Shown here: positions 18,853 to 27,491 of the stretch, in pieces | Numbering within the stretch: the first letter of the stretch is position 1 | Layout: each line of letters starts with the position of its first letter | Assembly: GCF_001522865.1 (NCBI RefSeq) | Contig: NZ_LOWB01000033.1 | Coordinates: 58,371 to 122,370, forward strand | Origin: Burkholderia sp. TSV86 | GTDB taxonomy: Bacteria > Pseudomonadota > Gammaproteobacteria > Burkholderiales > Burkholderiaceae | Direction: 5' to 3' | Length of the DNA: 64,000 nucleotides | Translations under genes and position numbers: made by a program | Notes under the pieces: model-generated | What the model saw: only the letters and a program-made list of their open reading frames with translations | Databases searched by the model: none | What the model was told of the DNA's origin: nothing

Positions 18853-19247
18853 AATTGCGTCGCGCACATGATAAGGCGATCGGCGTGTGCTTTTTGCCGG
18901 CCCAATGTTGCGACCACGCGGGTGTGGTGGGTGGACGAGCGAAGGCTCCGCTGTCCAACAGCGGGACGATGTCAGCGGATTCGCATGCGGCGTCGAGCCC
19001 GTGACGATGCGTTGGCTGGCACCGCCGGGTAAGTCTTTTGCCGATGGATTCGATTACCTGCTGTTATTTCGATATCGGTCAACCCGCCGACGGGGGGCAC
19101 TACGAACGGCGAATTGGATAAATTTCGGTATTCAATAAGCACATTTCCGTCGCTCTCCTTTATCATTTTTTCGGAATGCGGCAGCGGCACTGCCGCATTC
19201 CGGTGCGGTTTCCTCCTACGCGTGCCCCACTTGCACGAGGCGAAAAA
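18853..19247. other. Intergenic region upstream of acdS
   Basis: About 395 bases. Apart from the hairpin listed separately no feature is supported. No divergent Lrp-type acdR regulator gene is present, unlike many acdS loci. Confidence 0.5.
19172..19202 (+). promoter_or_regulatory. Perfect hairpin in the acdS leader
   Basis: CGGAATGCGGCAG and CTGCCGCATTCCG are exact 13-bp complements around a 5-base loop, ending 45 bases before the acdS ATG. A T-run precedes rather than follows it, so it is not an ordinary plus-strand terminator. It may be a leader structure or an operator. Confidence 0.6.
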
Positions 19248-20264
19248 ATGAATCTGCAACAATTTGCGCGTTATCCGCTTACGTTCGGCCCGACTCCGAT
19301 TCAACCACTCGAACGCTTGAGCAAGCATCTGGGCGGAAAAGTCGAACTGTATGCGAAGCGCGAGGATTGCAACAGCGGCCTGGCGTTCGGCGGCAACAAG
19401 ACGCGCAAACTCGAATATTTGATTCCCGACGCGATTGCTCAAGGTTGCGATACGCTCGTTTCCATCGGCGGTATTCAGTCGAACCAGACCCGGCAGGTGG
19501 CGGCCGTCGCAGCCCATCTCGGAATGAAATGCGTGCTCGTGCAGGAAAACTGGGTTAACTATCACGACGCTGTCTATGATCGCGTCGGCAACATCGAGAT
19601 GTCGCGGATCATGGGTGCCGACGTGCGTCTCGTGTCGGACGGCTTCGATATCGGTTTCCGCCAGAGCTGGCAGGAGGCGATCGAAAGTGTTCGCCGCGCG
19701 GGCGGCAAGCCGTATGCGATTCCCGCCGGCTGTTCGGATCACCCGTTGGGCGGGCTCGGGTTCGTCGGCTTTGCCGAAGAAGTCCGCGCGCAGGAAGCTC
19801 AACTCGGTTTCAAGTTCGATTACGTTGTCGTATGCTCGGTGACCGGCAGCACGCAGGCCGGCATGGTGGTCGGCTTTGCGGTGGACCAACGCGCGGACCG
19901 CGTCATCGGCATCGACGCGTCGGCGAAGCCTGAGCAGACTCGCGAGCAGATCGCCCGCATTGCCGCTCATACCGCCGAGCAGGTGGGGCTTGGCCGGCGC
20001 ATCGTCGACACGGATATCGTGCTCGATACCCGCTATGGCGGTCCCGAGTACGGTTTGCCGAATGATGGCACGCTGGAGGCGATCCGCCTATGTGCGCGCT
20101 TGGAGGGTGTGCTGACCGATCCGGTTTACGAGGGCAAGTCGATGCACGGGATGATCGACAAAGTGCGCAACGGCGAATTTCCGCCCGGTGCGAAGGTGCT
20201 GTACGCCCATCTTGGCGGTGTTCCCGCGCTCAATGCCTATAGCTTTATTTTCCGCAACGGTTGA
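19248..20264 (+). CDS. acdS: 1-aminocyclopropane-1-carboxylate deaminase
   Basis: 338 residues, the family's usual length. A PLP enzyme that opens ACC to 2-oxobutyrate and ammonia, which lowers ethylene formation in plant hosts. PLP lysine K51 is in GGNKTRK. Y294, E295 (VYEGKS) and L322 (AHLGG) are all present; E295 and L322 are the residues that separate true ACC deaminases from D-cysteine desulfhydrases. GAGG lies before the ATG at 19248. Cytoplasmic. No acdR neighbour is visible. Confidence 0.95.
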   Translation: MNLQQFARYPLTFGPTPIQPLERLSKHLGGKVELYAKREDCNSGLAFGGNKTRKLEYLIPDAIAQGCDTLVSIGGIQSNQTRQVAAVAAHLGMKCVLVQENWVNYHDAVYDRVGNIEMSRIMGADVRLVSDGFDIGFRQSWQEAIESVRRAGGKPYAIPAGCSDHPLGGLGFVGFAEEVRAQEAQLGFKFDYVVVCSVTGSTQAGMVVGFAVDQRADRVIGIDASAKPEQTREQIARIAAHTAEQVGLGRRIVDTDIVLDTRYGGPEYGLPNDGTLEAIRLCARLEGVLTDPVYEGKSMHGMIDKVRNGEFPPGAKVLYAHLGGVPALNAYSFIFRNG

Positions 20265-20419
20265 CGCGACGGCGCGATTGACACGCGCGGCCGCACCGGC
20301 CGCTTCGCAAAGCGCGAAAACGCGATCTCGCAGATCGGCGGAATGCGCCACTCGGCAGATTCACGGCCGAGGCCAGGCGCGCTATTCCGCGGCTTGCGCT
20401 CGAATGCACAGGATCTGAG

Positions 20420-20926
20420 TTGGACATCGTATGCATCAATGGCCCGATCAATTCGGGGAAATCCACAGTCGGGCGCCGCTTATGCGAACTGCTGCCGGGC
20501 GCGCGGTTCGTCGACGGCGACGATCATGGTGCGCCGGAAGACGCCGATCTCGATACCGTGATCGCGGTCGCGCTCGCGCGGATCGAGGCGCTGATCGCCA
20601 ATGCCGATGCCGATCTGGTCATCGCCTATCCACTGCGCGTGGAAGATCATGCGCGCCTGATCGCCGCGGCTGGTCGCCGTGGCGCGGGGCTGTTCGTCGT
20701 GACGCTGGCACCGCCGCTTGCCGTCAGTTTGAGCAATCGCGGCGCGCGTGCTTTGTCGCTGGCGGAATGCGAACGAATCGCACAAATGTACGACGAGGGC
20801 TATGCCGATCCGCCATTCACCGATCTGCTGCTCGATAATGCAGCGATGGCACCGACGCAGACAGTCGAGGCGATCCGCTCGGCGTTGACAGCATGGCGCG
20901 TCGATCGTGAGCGTCGCCGCCGTTGA
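20420..20926 (+). CDS. P-loop kinase-like protein (shikimate-kinase-like)
   Basis: 168 residues starting at TTG (20420). The Walker A motif GPINSGKST is at residues 8-16 and DGDDHG around 32 resembles the substrate-binding acidic pair of small-molecule kinases. LVIAYPLRVED and LFVVTLAPPLAV are the following strands. The substrate is not evident. It stands alone 155 bases after acdS. Confidence 0.7.
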   Translation: MDIVCINGPINSGKSTVGRRLCELLPGARFVDGDDHGAPEDADLDTVIAVALARIEALIANADADLVIAYPLRVEDHARLIAAAGRRGAGLFVVTLAPPLAVSLSNRGARALSLAECERIAQMYDEGYADPPFTDLLLDNAAMAPTQTVEAIRSALTAWRVDRERRRR

Positions 20927-21529
20927 AATGCTGCTGCGGCTCGTTGCCGGCGGCCCGTCCGCCGGTTGCCCCCGACCGTCGCCACGCAGCTTGGCTCGTT
21001 GCTTGAATGCCGAGTGCGCATGCGGAACGCACGTTCGGCCTTTTGCGTGCTCGTAGCCTGACGGCAGAAAGATCTTGATGATCGCGATGCCGGACAGCAT
21101 TCGCGATTCGATCGGTCGAATGTTGTCAGCGGCCGTCGTTGCGTGCACTGGCGGGCTGGCCCGATTTGGCCGGCCGTTTCGTGCGTGACACGCCGTTGTC
21201 CTCCCAGATTCCACTGATGAGCGCAATACCGATTGGCGGCCGAGCGCCGGACGCTTGCGAATCCGCGCGGGGGCATGGCCAGCCGGATCGCGACGGCCAA
21301 TCGCGTGTGTACCGGCGCTCGAGCGGCGGATTGGCGGGTGTCCTGAGGGGAAGTGACGGCGCGTGATGTTGCATGCGCTCGAGCGTTTGCGAGCCGTGTC
21401 GAGTGAAGACGAAGCGTTCGCGGATGCCTCCGGGCCTTCGCAGACGCAGGATCGCGCCGGATGCGGCGCGTAGAGCGGGCGATGGATGACGCGTGACGTG
21501 GCGGAGGGGCGCCAGTCGGTCGTACCGCG
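20927..21529. other. Intergenic region, 600 bases, no supported gene
   Basis: Between a plus-strand kinase-like gene and a convergent Crp/Fnr gene. Short frames exist on both strands but none has a ribosome site or a recognisable protein pattern. Possibly decayed coding sequence. Confidence 0.5.
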
Positions 21530-22564
21530 TCAGAGTTGCTCCATGCCGAAGGCCGCGAGCGTGCGCAGATCGAGCACGTCGATCTGGTTATAGGCGACGC
21601 GCAGCGCGCCCAGCGCCTCCAGATGCTGGAGCGCCTGATTGATCCGTTGCCGTGATAGACCGACGAGCATCCCCAGTTCCTCCTGCGAGATCGCGAGAGT
21701 CGCACCGGTGTCCGGGTACAGATCGGGGTTGAAGAGTTGCGCCAGCGATTGGGCGACCCGCGCGTTCACGTCGAGCAGCCGGCTGTTTTGAATCGATGCG
21801 ATGAATTCGCCCATCCGGTTGTTCAATTGGCGGATCACGAAGCCGGTGAACGGCAGGCTGCGTTCGAGGAGCGCGTGGAACGCATCGGCGGGCACGAACA
21901 ACACGAGCGAGCGCTGGATCGCGATCACGTCGTACTTGCGCTGCTCGCGCTTGATCACGCTGCCTTCGCCGAACCAGCCGCCGGACGGCACGCCGGAGAA
22001 CGTGCAGCCTCGTCCCGATACGCCATAGATAGACAGCTTCACGAGCCCACGATGCACGCCGATCCAGTAATTGGACGGTGCGTGCCGGCGCGCGACCCAA
22101 TCTCCGGCATCGTGATGCTGCGCGTACGATTGCGCGATGACGAACGCTTGATGTTCGGGCGCAAGCGCATTGAACCAGCCGCTACGCGTAAAGAGTGCAC
22201 GCAGACTGCCGGTGATGCGGCGTCGGGCTGAGCGGGTGGCGTTCGCGTCGATTGCCGGCGAAACAGTGGGCGATGATGTGGTGCAGATGTCGGCAGAGGG
22301 CATGCCGGCCGCTTTGCCGCAGGCTTGGGCGAGCCCTCCGACAGATGCCCCGCCAGCTGCTCCCGCCGGTGCTGCGCATATCGCTTCGATAGCCGCACAG
22401 GCCGATGCTTGTCCCGCTGCGCCGGCGGGCCTGCCGTTGCGAGCCGTGCCAGGCGATTCGCCCGCATGCTCGCCGGCCGGCCCGGCCAACGATCCGGAAA
22501 TTGGCGCAGCCGGCTGCGCGGCGGGCGTCGGCGAAACTCGGCAGGCTTGATGATCGTTTGACAT
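21530..22564 (-). CDS. Crp/Fnr-family transcriptional regulator with long N-terminal extension
   Basis: 344 residues. Residues ~1-110 are low-complexity, rich in Ala, Pro, Gly and Ser, and unlike the usual family start. A cyclic-nucleotide-binding-like beta barrel follows (WIGVHRGLVKLSIYGVSGRG, GGWFGEGSVI), then a C-terminal winged HTH (ISQEELGMLVGLSRQRINQALQHLEALGAL). The core matches short Crp-like regulators of about 230 residues, so an internal start is possible. No FNR cysteine set is seen. Divergent from the acyl-CoA ligase gene, a possible target. Confidence 0.8.
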   Translation of the reverse strand: MSNDHQACRVSPTPAAQPAAPISGSLAGPAGEHAGESPGTARNGRPAGAAGQASACAAIEAICAAPAGAAGGASVGGLAQACGKAAGMPSADICTTSSPTVSPAIDANATRSARRRITGSLRALFTRSGWFNALAPEHQAFVIAQSYAQHHDAGDWVARRHAPSNYWIGVHRGLVKLSIYGVSGRGCTFSGVPSGGWFGEGSVIKREQRKYDVIAIQRSLVLFVPADAFHALLERSLPFTGFVIRQLNNRMGEFIASIQNSRLLDVNARVAQSLAQLFNPDLYPDTGATLAISQEELGMLVGLSRQRINQALQHLEALGALRVAYNQIDVLDLRTLAAFGMEQL

Positions 22565-22712
22565 CACACAGGGTTTGCGAGGATAGGGAATACGCGCGGT
22601 TGCCGGCGGCGAGTCTGTCGTTCGGATGACAGACGGCTCACAATGGCCGCGAGTAGCCTGATTGGATCACAAACGAACGCATCGAGGCGCCCGCTTCGCA
22701 GGAGACGACATC

Positions 22713-24386
22713 ATGACGCAGAAATTCGACGACGGGCTGGGCCGTCGCGACGCGAACTACGTGCCGCTCACGCCGATCGACTTCATCGCGCGTGCGGCGG
22801 AGGTTTATGGCGACCGGCTGGCCGTCGTGCATGGCGACGTTCGCCGCACGTGGCGCGAGACTTACGTGCGCGCGCGGCGGCTCGCGAGTGCGCTCGCGCG
22901 CTTGGGCGTGGCGCGCGGCGATACGGTAGCCGCACTGCTGCCGAACATCCCGGAGATGATCGAGGCACACTTTGGCGTGCCGATGGCGGGCGCGGTACTG
23001 AACGCGATCAATACGCGGCTTGATATACCGTCGATGCTGTTCATGCTTCGCCATGGCGAGGCGAAGGCGCTGATCGTGGATACCGAATACGCGGAATTCG
23101 CGCGGCGCGCGGCGCAGGAAATGCCGGGGCTCGCGATCATCAGTGTTGCCGACGCGCTGCCCGCCGATCCGGTGTGCTTCGCGAATGCGGCGGACTACGA
23201 AGCGTTGCTCGACAGCGGCGACCCGGCATACGCATGGGCGCCGCCGCCCGACGAATGGGATGCGATCGCGCTCAATTACACGTCGGGTACGACGGGCGAC
23301 CCGAAGGGCGTCGTCTATCACCATCGCGGCGCGCATCTGGCTGCGATCAGTAACATCCTCGAATGGGATATGCCCAAGCACGCAGTGTATCTATGGACGC
23401 TGCCGATGTTCCATTGCAACGGCTGGTGTTTTCCGTGGGCGGTCGCGGCGCGTGCGGGCGTCAACGTATGCTTGCGCAAGGTCGACGCGCAGCGCGTGCT
23501 CGAGTTGATCCGGCGCGAGCGCGTGACGCACTACAGCGGCGCTCCGATCGTTCACGGCGCGATCGCCAATGCTCCCGCCGACTGGCGCGCGGGGATCGAC
23601 CACACGGTTCATGCATTCGTCGCGGGCGCCGCACCGGCACCCGCAGTGATCGCGAAGATGAAGGAGATCGGCTTTGAGCTGACGCACGTGTACGGGTTCA
23701 CCGAAGTGTATGGTCCCGCGGCCGTGTGCGCGAAACAGGCGCATTGGGACGCGCTCGCCGACGACGAGCTTGCGCGGCTCAATGCACGGCAGGGCGTGCG
23801 CTACCACCTGCAGGCGGGGGCGACGGTGCTCGATCCCGATACGATGTCGCCGGTGCCCGCGGACGGCGAGACACTCGGCGAGATCATGTTTCGCGGCAAC
23901 ATCTGCATGAAAGGCTATCTGAAGAATCCGCGCGCGACCGACGAAGCGTTCGCGGGCGGCTGGTTCCACACGGGCGATCTTGGCGTGCTGACGCCCGACG
24001 GGTATATCCGGATCAAGGACCGTCGCAAGGACATCATCATCTCAGGCGGCGAAAACATTTCGAGCATCGAGATCGAGGATGCGTTGTACCGGCATCCGGC
24101 GGTCGCGGTTGCGGCGGTCGTCGCGCAACCCGATCCGAAGTGGGGCGAGGTGCCGTGCGCGTTCGTCGAGTTGCGCGAAGGGATGACGGCGACCGAGGAA
24201 GAGATCGTCGCGCACTGCCGGCAATGGCTCGCCGGCTACAAGCTGCCGAAGGCGGTGCGCTTTGGCGAGCTGCCGAAAACGTCGACCGGCAAAATCCAGA
24301 AGTTTCAATTGCGGGCGCAGGTCGGGTCGGCAAGCGCCATCGATCTAGCGGGCGGCGGCGCGGGCAAGGACCATGGCGGGCAGTGA
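22713..24386 (+). CDS. Acyl-CoA ligase (AMP-forming, medium/long-chain type)
   Basis: 557 residues from the ATG at 22713 with GGAG before it. ANL-superfamily motifs in order: YTSGTTGDPKG (P-loop), GFTEVYGP, HTGDLGVL, DRRKDIIISGGENISS and KTSTGKIQK with the C-terminal catalytic lysine. Its length and motifs resemble AlkK-type and methylthiopropionyl/medium-chain fatty acyl-CoA synthetases. It activates a carboxylate with ATP and joins it to CoA. Divergent from a Crp/Fnr regulator. Confidence 0.9.
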   Translation: MTQKFDDGLGRRDANYVPLTPIDFIARAAEVYGDRLAVVHGDVRRTWRETYVRARRLASALARLGVARGDTVAALLPNIPEMIEAHFGVPMAGAVLNAINTRLDIPSMLFMLRHGEAKALIVDTEYAEFARRAAQEMPGLAIISVADALPADPVCFANAADYEALLDSGDPAYAWAPPPDEWDAIALNYTSGTTGDPKGVVYHHRGAHLAAISNILEWDMPKHAVYLWTLPMFHCNGWCFPWAVAARAGVNVCLRKVDAQRVLELIRRERVTHYSGAPIVHGAIANAPADWRAGIDHTVHAFVAGAAPAPAVIAKMKEIGFELTHVYGFTEVYGPAAVCAKQAHWDALADDELARLNARQGVRYHLQAGATVLDPDTMSPVPADGETLGEIMFRGNICMKGYLKNPRATDEAFAGGWFHTGDLGVLTPDGYIRIKDRRKDIIISGGENISSIEIEDALYRHPAVAVAAVVAQPDPKWGEVPCAFVELREGMTATEEEIVAHCRQWLAGYKLPKAVRFGELPKTSTGKIQKFQLRAQVGSASAIDLAGGGAGKDHGGQ

Positions 24387-24635
24387 TGCGCGGCGGTGTG
24401 TACGGGCCGCCGCGTCAGTCATTGCCGACGCGTGCATGAGTACCCGGCGGATGTCTGCCGGATAATCGCGGTGGCGGCAATATCGTCCCGGCCATGCTTG
24501 AGCGCGCGCACCGCCGACGGTCGAATTCGCCGCCCTGCGGCGATGCGCGCCGCTTACTGAAGTGAGTTTGCTTCCGTAAAACGAAAGTCCGGCAATCGCA
24601 TCGTTTGTGCGAAAGCCTTGTCCGGTTTCGAAGGC

Positions 24636-25859
24636 TCAGCCCGCGGGCGTTTGGCGGCGCAATTCGCTTTTGCGATTGAGCCAGTAAGTGAGTTGAGATG
24701 ACGGCTGGGATGCGAATTCGCCGGCCGGGTCTTCAGACGTGCTACCGTGAATTCGGCGCTCGCTCGTGGCGCCGGACGCCGATGCGTTTTGGCTCGATTC
24801 GCCATGATCGATGCGCGGCCGCTTGGACGGCGGCCCATCTCCGGAGTCGCCGTTGTCCGATCCGGCAGGCCGCTCCGGCCGGGGCGCCAAGCGCTGCAAG
24901 CGCTGCCGCAGCTGCTGCAACGCCTGTTCGGTCGCCTGTATCAGCTCGTCGGCGCCTTGCGCCTCGTCGCCGTGTCCGCCCGGAATGCCGCCTCGCAGAA
25001 GCCTCTGCATGCGCGGCAACGTAGCCTCGTGAATCACCTGAAGCCAGTCTGCCTGCTGCTCCAGGAATTGATCGTGTGTGTGAGCAAGCTCCGGCGCCAG
25101 AAAAACCTCCATTCGCCGCAACTGGTTGCGTTGCTGTTGCAGATTCGCACGAAAGATGTTGTCAGGCGGCAGGTTGTTCAGCGCATGGTCGACGAATTGC
25201 CGGGCCTGACCCACGTTGGTTCGAATGTCTTCACCGTGACGCTGGGTGGCGGGATTGGCCATATGAATCCGGGCTTGGTTGACGGCCTCCCAGGCGGGTT
25301 GGACTAGCGGCCGAACTCGATCCAGGGGCGTCTGGGCCTGTGGAATCAGCGCTCGCGCCCGCCCCAGGTTTCGCTGTGCATTGTCCGCGAGCGGCCATAT
25401 GGTCTGCGGATTCTCGCCCTGGTCGAGCCGAGCCGTCGCGTCCTGAATGTGGTGCCGTGCTTGGACGATCTCGTTTCTGATATCGGTGACCACACGCTGA
25501 ACCTCGATGGCCTGCGTGGTGGCATCGTTGAGCTGCGCGAGGGCCGGCAGAAGCGGAACGGCGAATTGGTTGAACTGGAAGATAGCCAGGTCACCTGCCA
25601 GCATCGCCTGATGGTCGAGCGGCAACGCAGGCACTGGGGGATCCAGGCGGGTGGGATCGGAGGGGATTCGGTTGTCTTCCCTTTTGACGCGCTGGGGTGA
25701 CGATTCCTGCGTCTGTTTTAGATGTTGGACGACGCCATTCTTCAGTGCCTGAGGCGCTTGGGTTGGCCTGGGCCAATCTGCGCCGGATAGCTGACCGTCT
25801 CGACGATCAAACTGAATCGATGCTTGCTCGACCTGTGTTGAACCTACTGCTATCGACAT
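24636..25859 (-). CDS. Putative type III effector-like coiled-coil protein with NLS-like motif
   Basis: 407 residues, not matched to a known family. Residues ~1-60 are polar and variable (possible secretion signal). Residues ~90-320 are almost entirely amphipathic helix with many Gln, Arg, Leu and Ala, predicted as coiled coil or helical bundle. A disordered acidic-polar segment then carries PPSKRPRID at about 343-351, close to a classical monopartite nuclear localisation signal. The C-terminal ~60 residues (RRIHGSTSED, QLTYW) are strongly conserved in a frameshifted paralogue at 34161-35397. AGGAG precedes the ATG. A perfect TTCG-N16-TTCG box lies ~120 bases upstream. No enzyme motif is seen. 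Confidence 0.7.
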   Translation of the reverse strand: MSIAVGSTQVEQASIQFDRRDGQLSGADWPRPTQAPQALKNGVVQHLKQTQESSPQRVKREDNRIPSDPTRLDPPVPALPLDHQAMLAGDLAIFQFNQFAVPLLPALAQLNDATTQAIEVQRVVTDIRNEIVQARHHIQDATARLDQGENPQTIWPLADNAQRNLGRARALIPQAQTPLDRVRPLVQPAWEAVNQARIHMANPATQRHGEDIRTNVGQARQFVDHALNNLPPDNIFRANLQQQRNQLRRMEVFLAPELAHTHDQFLEQQADWLQVIHEATLPRMQRLLRGGIPGGHGDEAQGADELIQATEQALQQLRQRLQRLAPRPERPAGSDNGDSGDGPPSKRPRIDHGESSQNASASGATSERRIHGSTSEDPAGEFASQPSSQLTYWLNRKSELRRQTPAG

Positions 25860-26231
25860 TCAAAAACTCCTAAGGAAACTCCAAATTTTCCCTCTACCTA
25901 TGCGCGAATAATGTTTGAAGGGAAGAAGCGCAACTCAGGAGGCTAATGGATATAACGATGAATCCCGCGCCACTGCCCGAAAGCATCGCTCGTCGAGCGA
26001 AAGCAGGCGGTTTATCGCATATTTAATCCGCTATTTTGGATGGCCGTCTCATCGCGGTTTTTCGTCGCGATGGCCGGTTTGGGTGAATGCACCGCCGATT
26101 TTTCGAGTGCTGGAGTGTTGGGATTTTGACGAATAAGAAAATCCGTGATGCGTGACGGCGCGCGGATGCTTGCCGGAAATGCGCGAGCACACGCGGCCGG
26201 TGTGGCCGGCCCGTCGCCGTCGCTCGCCGTG
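25860..26231. other. Upstream region of the effector-like gene
   Basis: About 370 AT-richer bases separating the MFS gene of the biosynthetic operon from the effector-like gene. It contains the hrp_II-like box listed separately and a TTATAT stretch (25950-25955, minus strand) that could be the -10 element. Confidence 0.6.
25978..26001 (-). promoter_or_regulatory. hrp_II-type box (TTCG-N16-TTCG)
   Basis: Read on the minus strand, TTCG is followed by exactly 16 bases and a second TTCG. This is the consensus bound by HrpB-type AraC activators of type III secretion genes in Ralstonia and Burkholderia. It points toward the effector-like gene starting at 25859. A pair like this is expected by chance about once per strand in 64 kb, so position is the argument, not the motif alone. 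Confidence 0.6.
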
Positions 26232-27479
26232 CTAATCAGCCGCCTGCTCCGCGGGATCGGTCCGGCCTGCTGGTTTCCACTTCGCCGAGTACCGGAAATG
26301 GCTGCCCCACTCGATCGTGACGCCCAGTGCGATGCCGCAAGCCGCGACCAGCAGCCCGACATGCCGGAACGCAATCTGATCGGCAAGCCAACCGGTCAGC
26401 AATGCGAAGAAGACGAGCAGGCCGGTTCCGATCGCATTGCTGCCGGCCGTCAGCGTGACGATATCTTCCGGTTCGCTGGTTTGAATCAGCGCCGATTGCG
26501 CTGCTGTGAACGCAACTTCGAACAGGAAGATGAACGCGAAGTAGAGCGCGAGCAATTGCGCGCGCGATTGCGCGAAGGTCGTTGCGTAAAGGCTCGCCGA
26601 TGCCAGCAGGTTGACGGCGAAGCCGAAATGGTCGAGCTTCACGAGCTTCGGCATGATCGACACGGCGAGCGCGCCGAGCACGATCGCGATGCCGCTTGCC
26701 ACCTGCAATTGCATGACAGCGGTATCGGACAGCGCCATCGTCCTGATCGGCAGGATGGTGCGCGCGGCGTTGTGAAAACCTTGAAATACGCCGGTTGCGA
26801 CACACAGATAGCAGAACGCGCTGAACAGCGCGCGGTGCTTCATGGCCGCGGCAGCGGCCGACGCGATCGCGCCGCGCGCAGCGGGTGCGGCGCGCCGCTG
26901 CGGTGTCACGTTCGGCAGTAATGCGTAGCAACTCGCCGAGAACAAGAACGCGCCCGCGCTGATTTGCGCGACGCCGAGCAACGACACGCGGCTCACGAGC
27001 ACGCTGCCGAGCACGCCGCCGAGCACGCCGCCCAGGTAATACGACAGATTGAATGTCGATGACGCCAGTTCGAGCTGACGGCCTTCGAACAAGTATTTGA
27101 CCATCACCACGCGGCTCGTTTTCGTGATCGCCTCGACGAAACCGCGCAGCAGGAAGCAGCCAAGCACCGGTATCACCCAGCCGTGCGCGAGCAGCAGCCC
27201 GATCGTCAACGACAGCACGGCGCCGGTCAGATCGCTGGTGACAATGGCACGGCGCAGGCCGGCGGTCTCGCAGATGCGCCGGATCGTCGAGACGAGCAGT
27301 ACCGGCAAGATCCACTGGAAAGCAAATACCGATGCCGCGCCGATGCCCGAACCATGCACGCGGACCAGATTGGACGACACCGCGAGCAACAGAAAGAACG
27401 TGCCGGTGGCGCTGACCAGCATCGCCAGCCATAGCAGCAGGAAGCGTCGGTCGCGCGCGAGGAGTAGCCAATCCCGCAT
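26232..27479 (-). CDS. MFS transporter, predicted exporter of the biosynthetic operon
   Basis: 415 residues with about twelve hydrophobic segments (FLLLWLAMLVSATGTFFLLL at the start, LLVFFALLTGWLADQIAF near the end). It resembles MFS proteins of the enterobactin-exporter/macrolide-efflux type in length and topology. AAGGAC lies before the ATG at 27479. Last gene of the six-gene operon, 12 bases after the ATP-grasp gene, so it probably exports the product. Confidence 0.8.
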   Translation of the reverse strand: MRDWLLLARDRRFLLLWLAMLVSATGTFFLLLAVSSNLVRVHGSGIGAASVFAFQWILPVLLVSTIRRICETAGLRRAIVTSDLTGAVLSLTIGLLLAHGWVIPVLGCFLLRGFVEAITKTSRVVMVKYLFEGRQLELASSTFNLSYYLGGVLGGVLGSVLVSRVSLLGVAQISAGAFLFSASCYALLPNVTPQRRAAPAARGAIASAAAAAMKHRALFSAFCYLCVATGVFQGFHNAARTILPIRTMALSDTAVMQLQVASGIAIVLGALAVSIMPKLVKLDHFGFAVNLLASASLYATTFAQSRAQLLALYFAFIFLFEVAFTAAQSALIQTSEPEDIVTLTAGSNAIGTGLLVFFALLTGWLADQIAFRHVGLLVAACGIALGVTIEWGSHFRYSAKWKPAGRTDPAEQAAD

Positions 27480-27491
27480 AGTTGTCCTTTC

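Noticed and set aside
19248..20264. D-cysteine desulfhydrase
   Set aside because: E295 and L322 are those of ACC deaminase.
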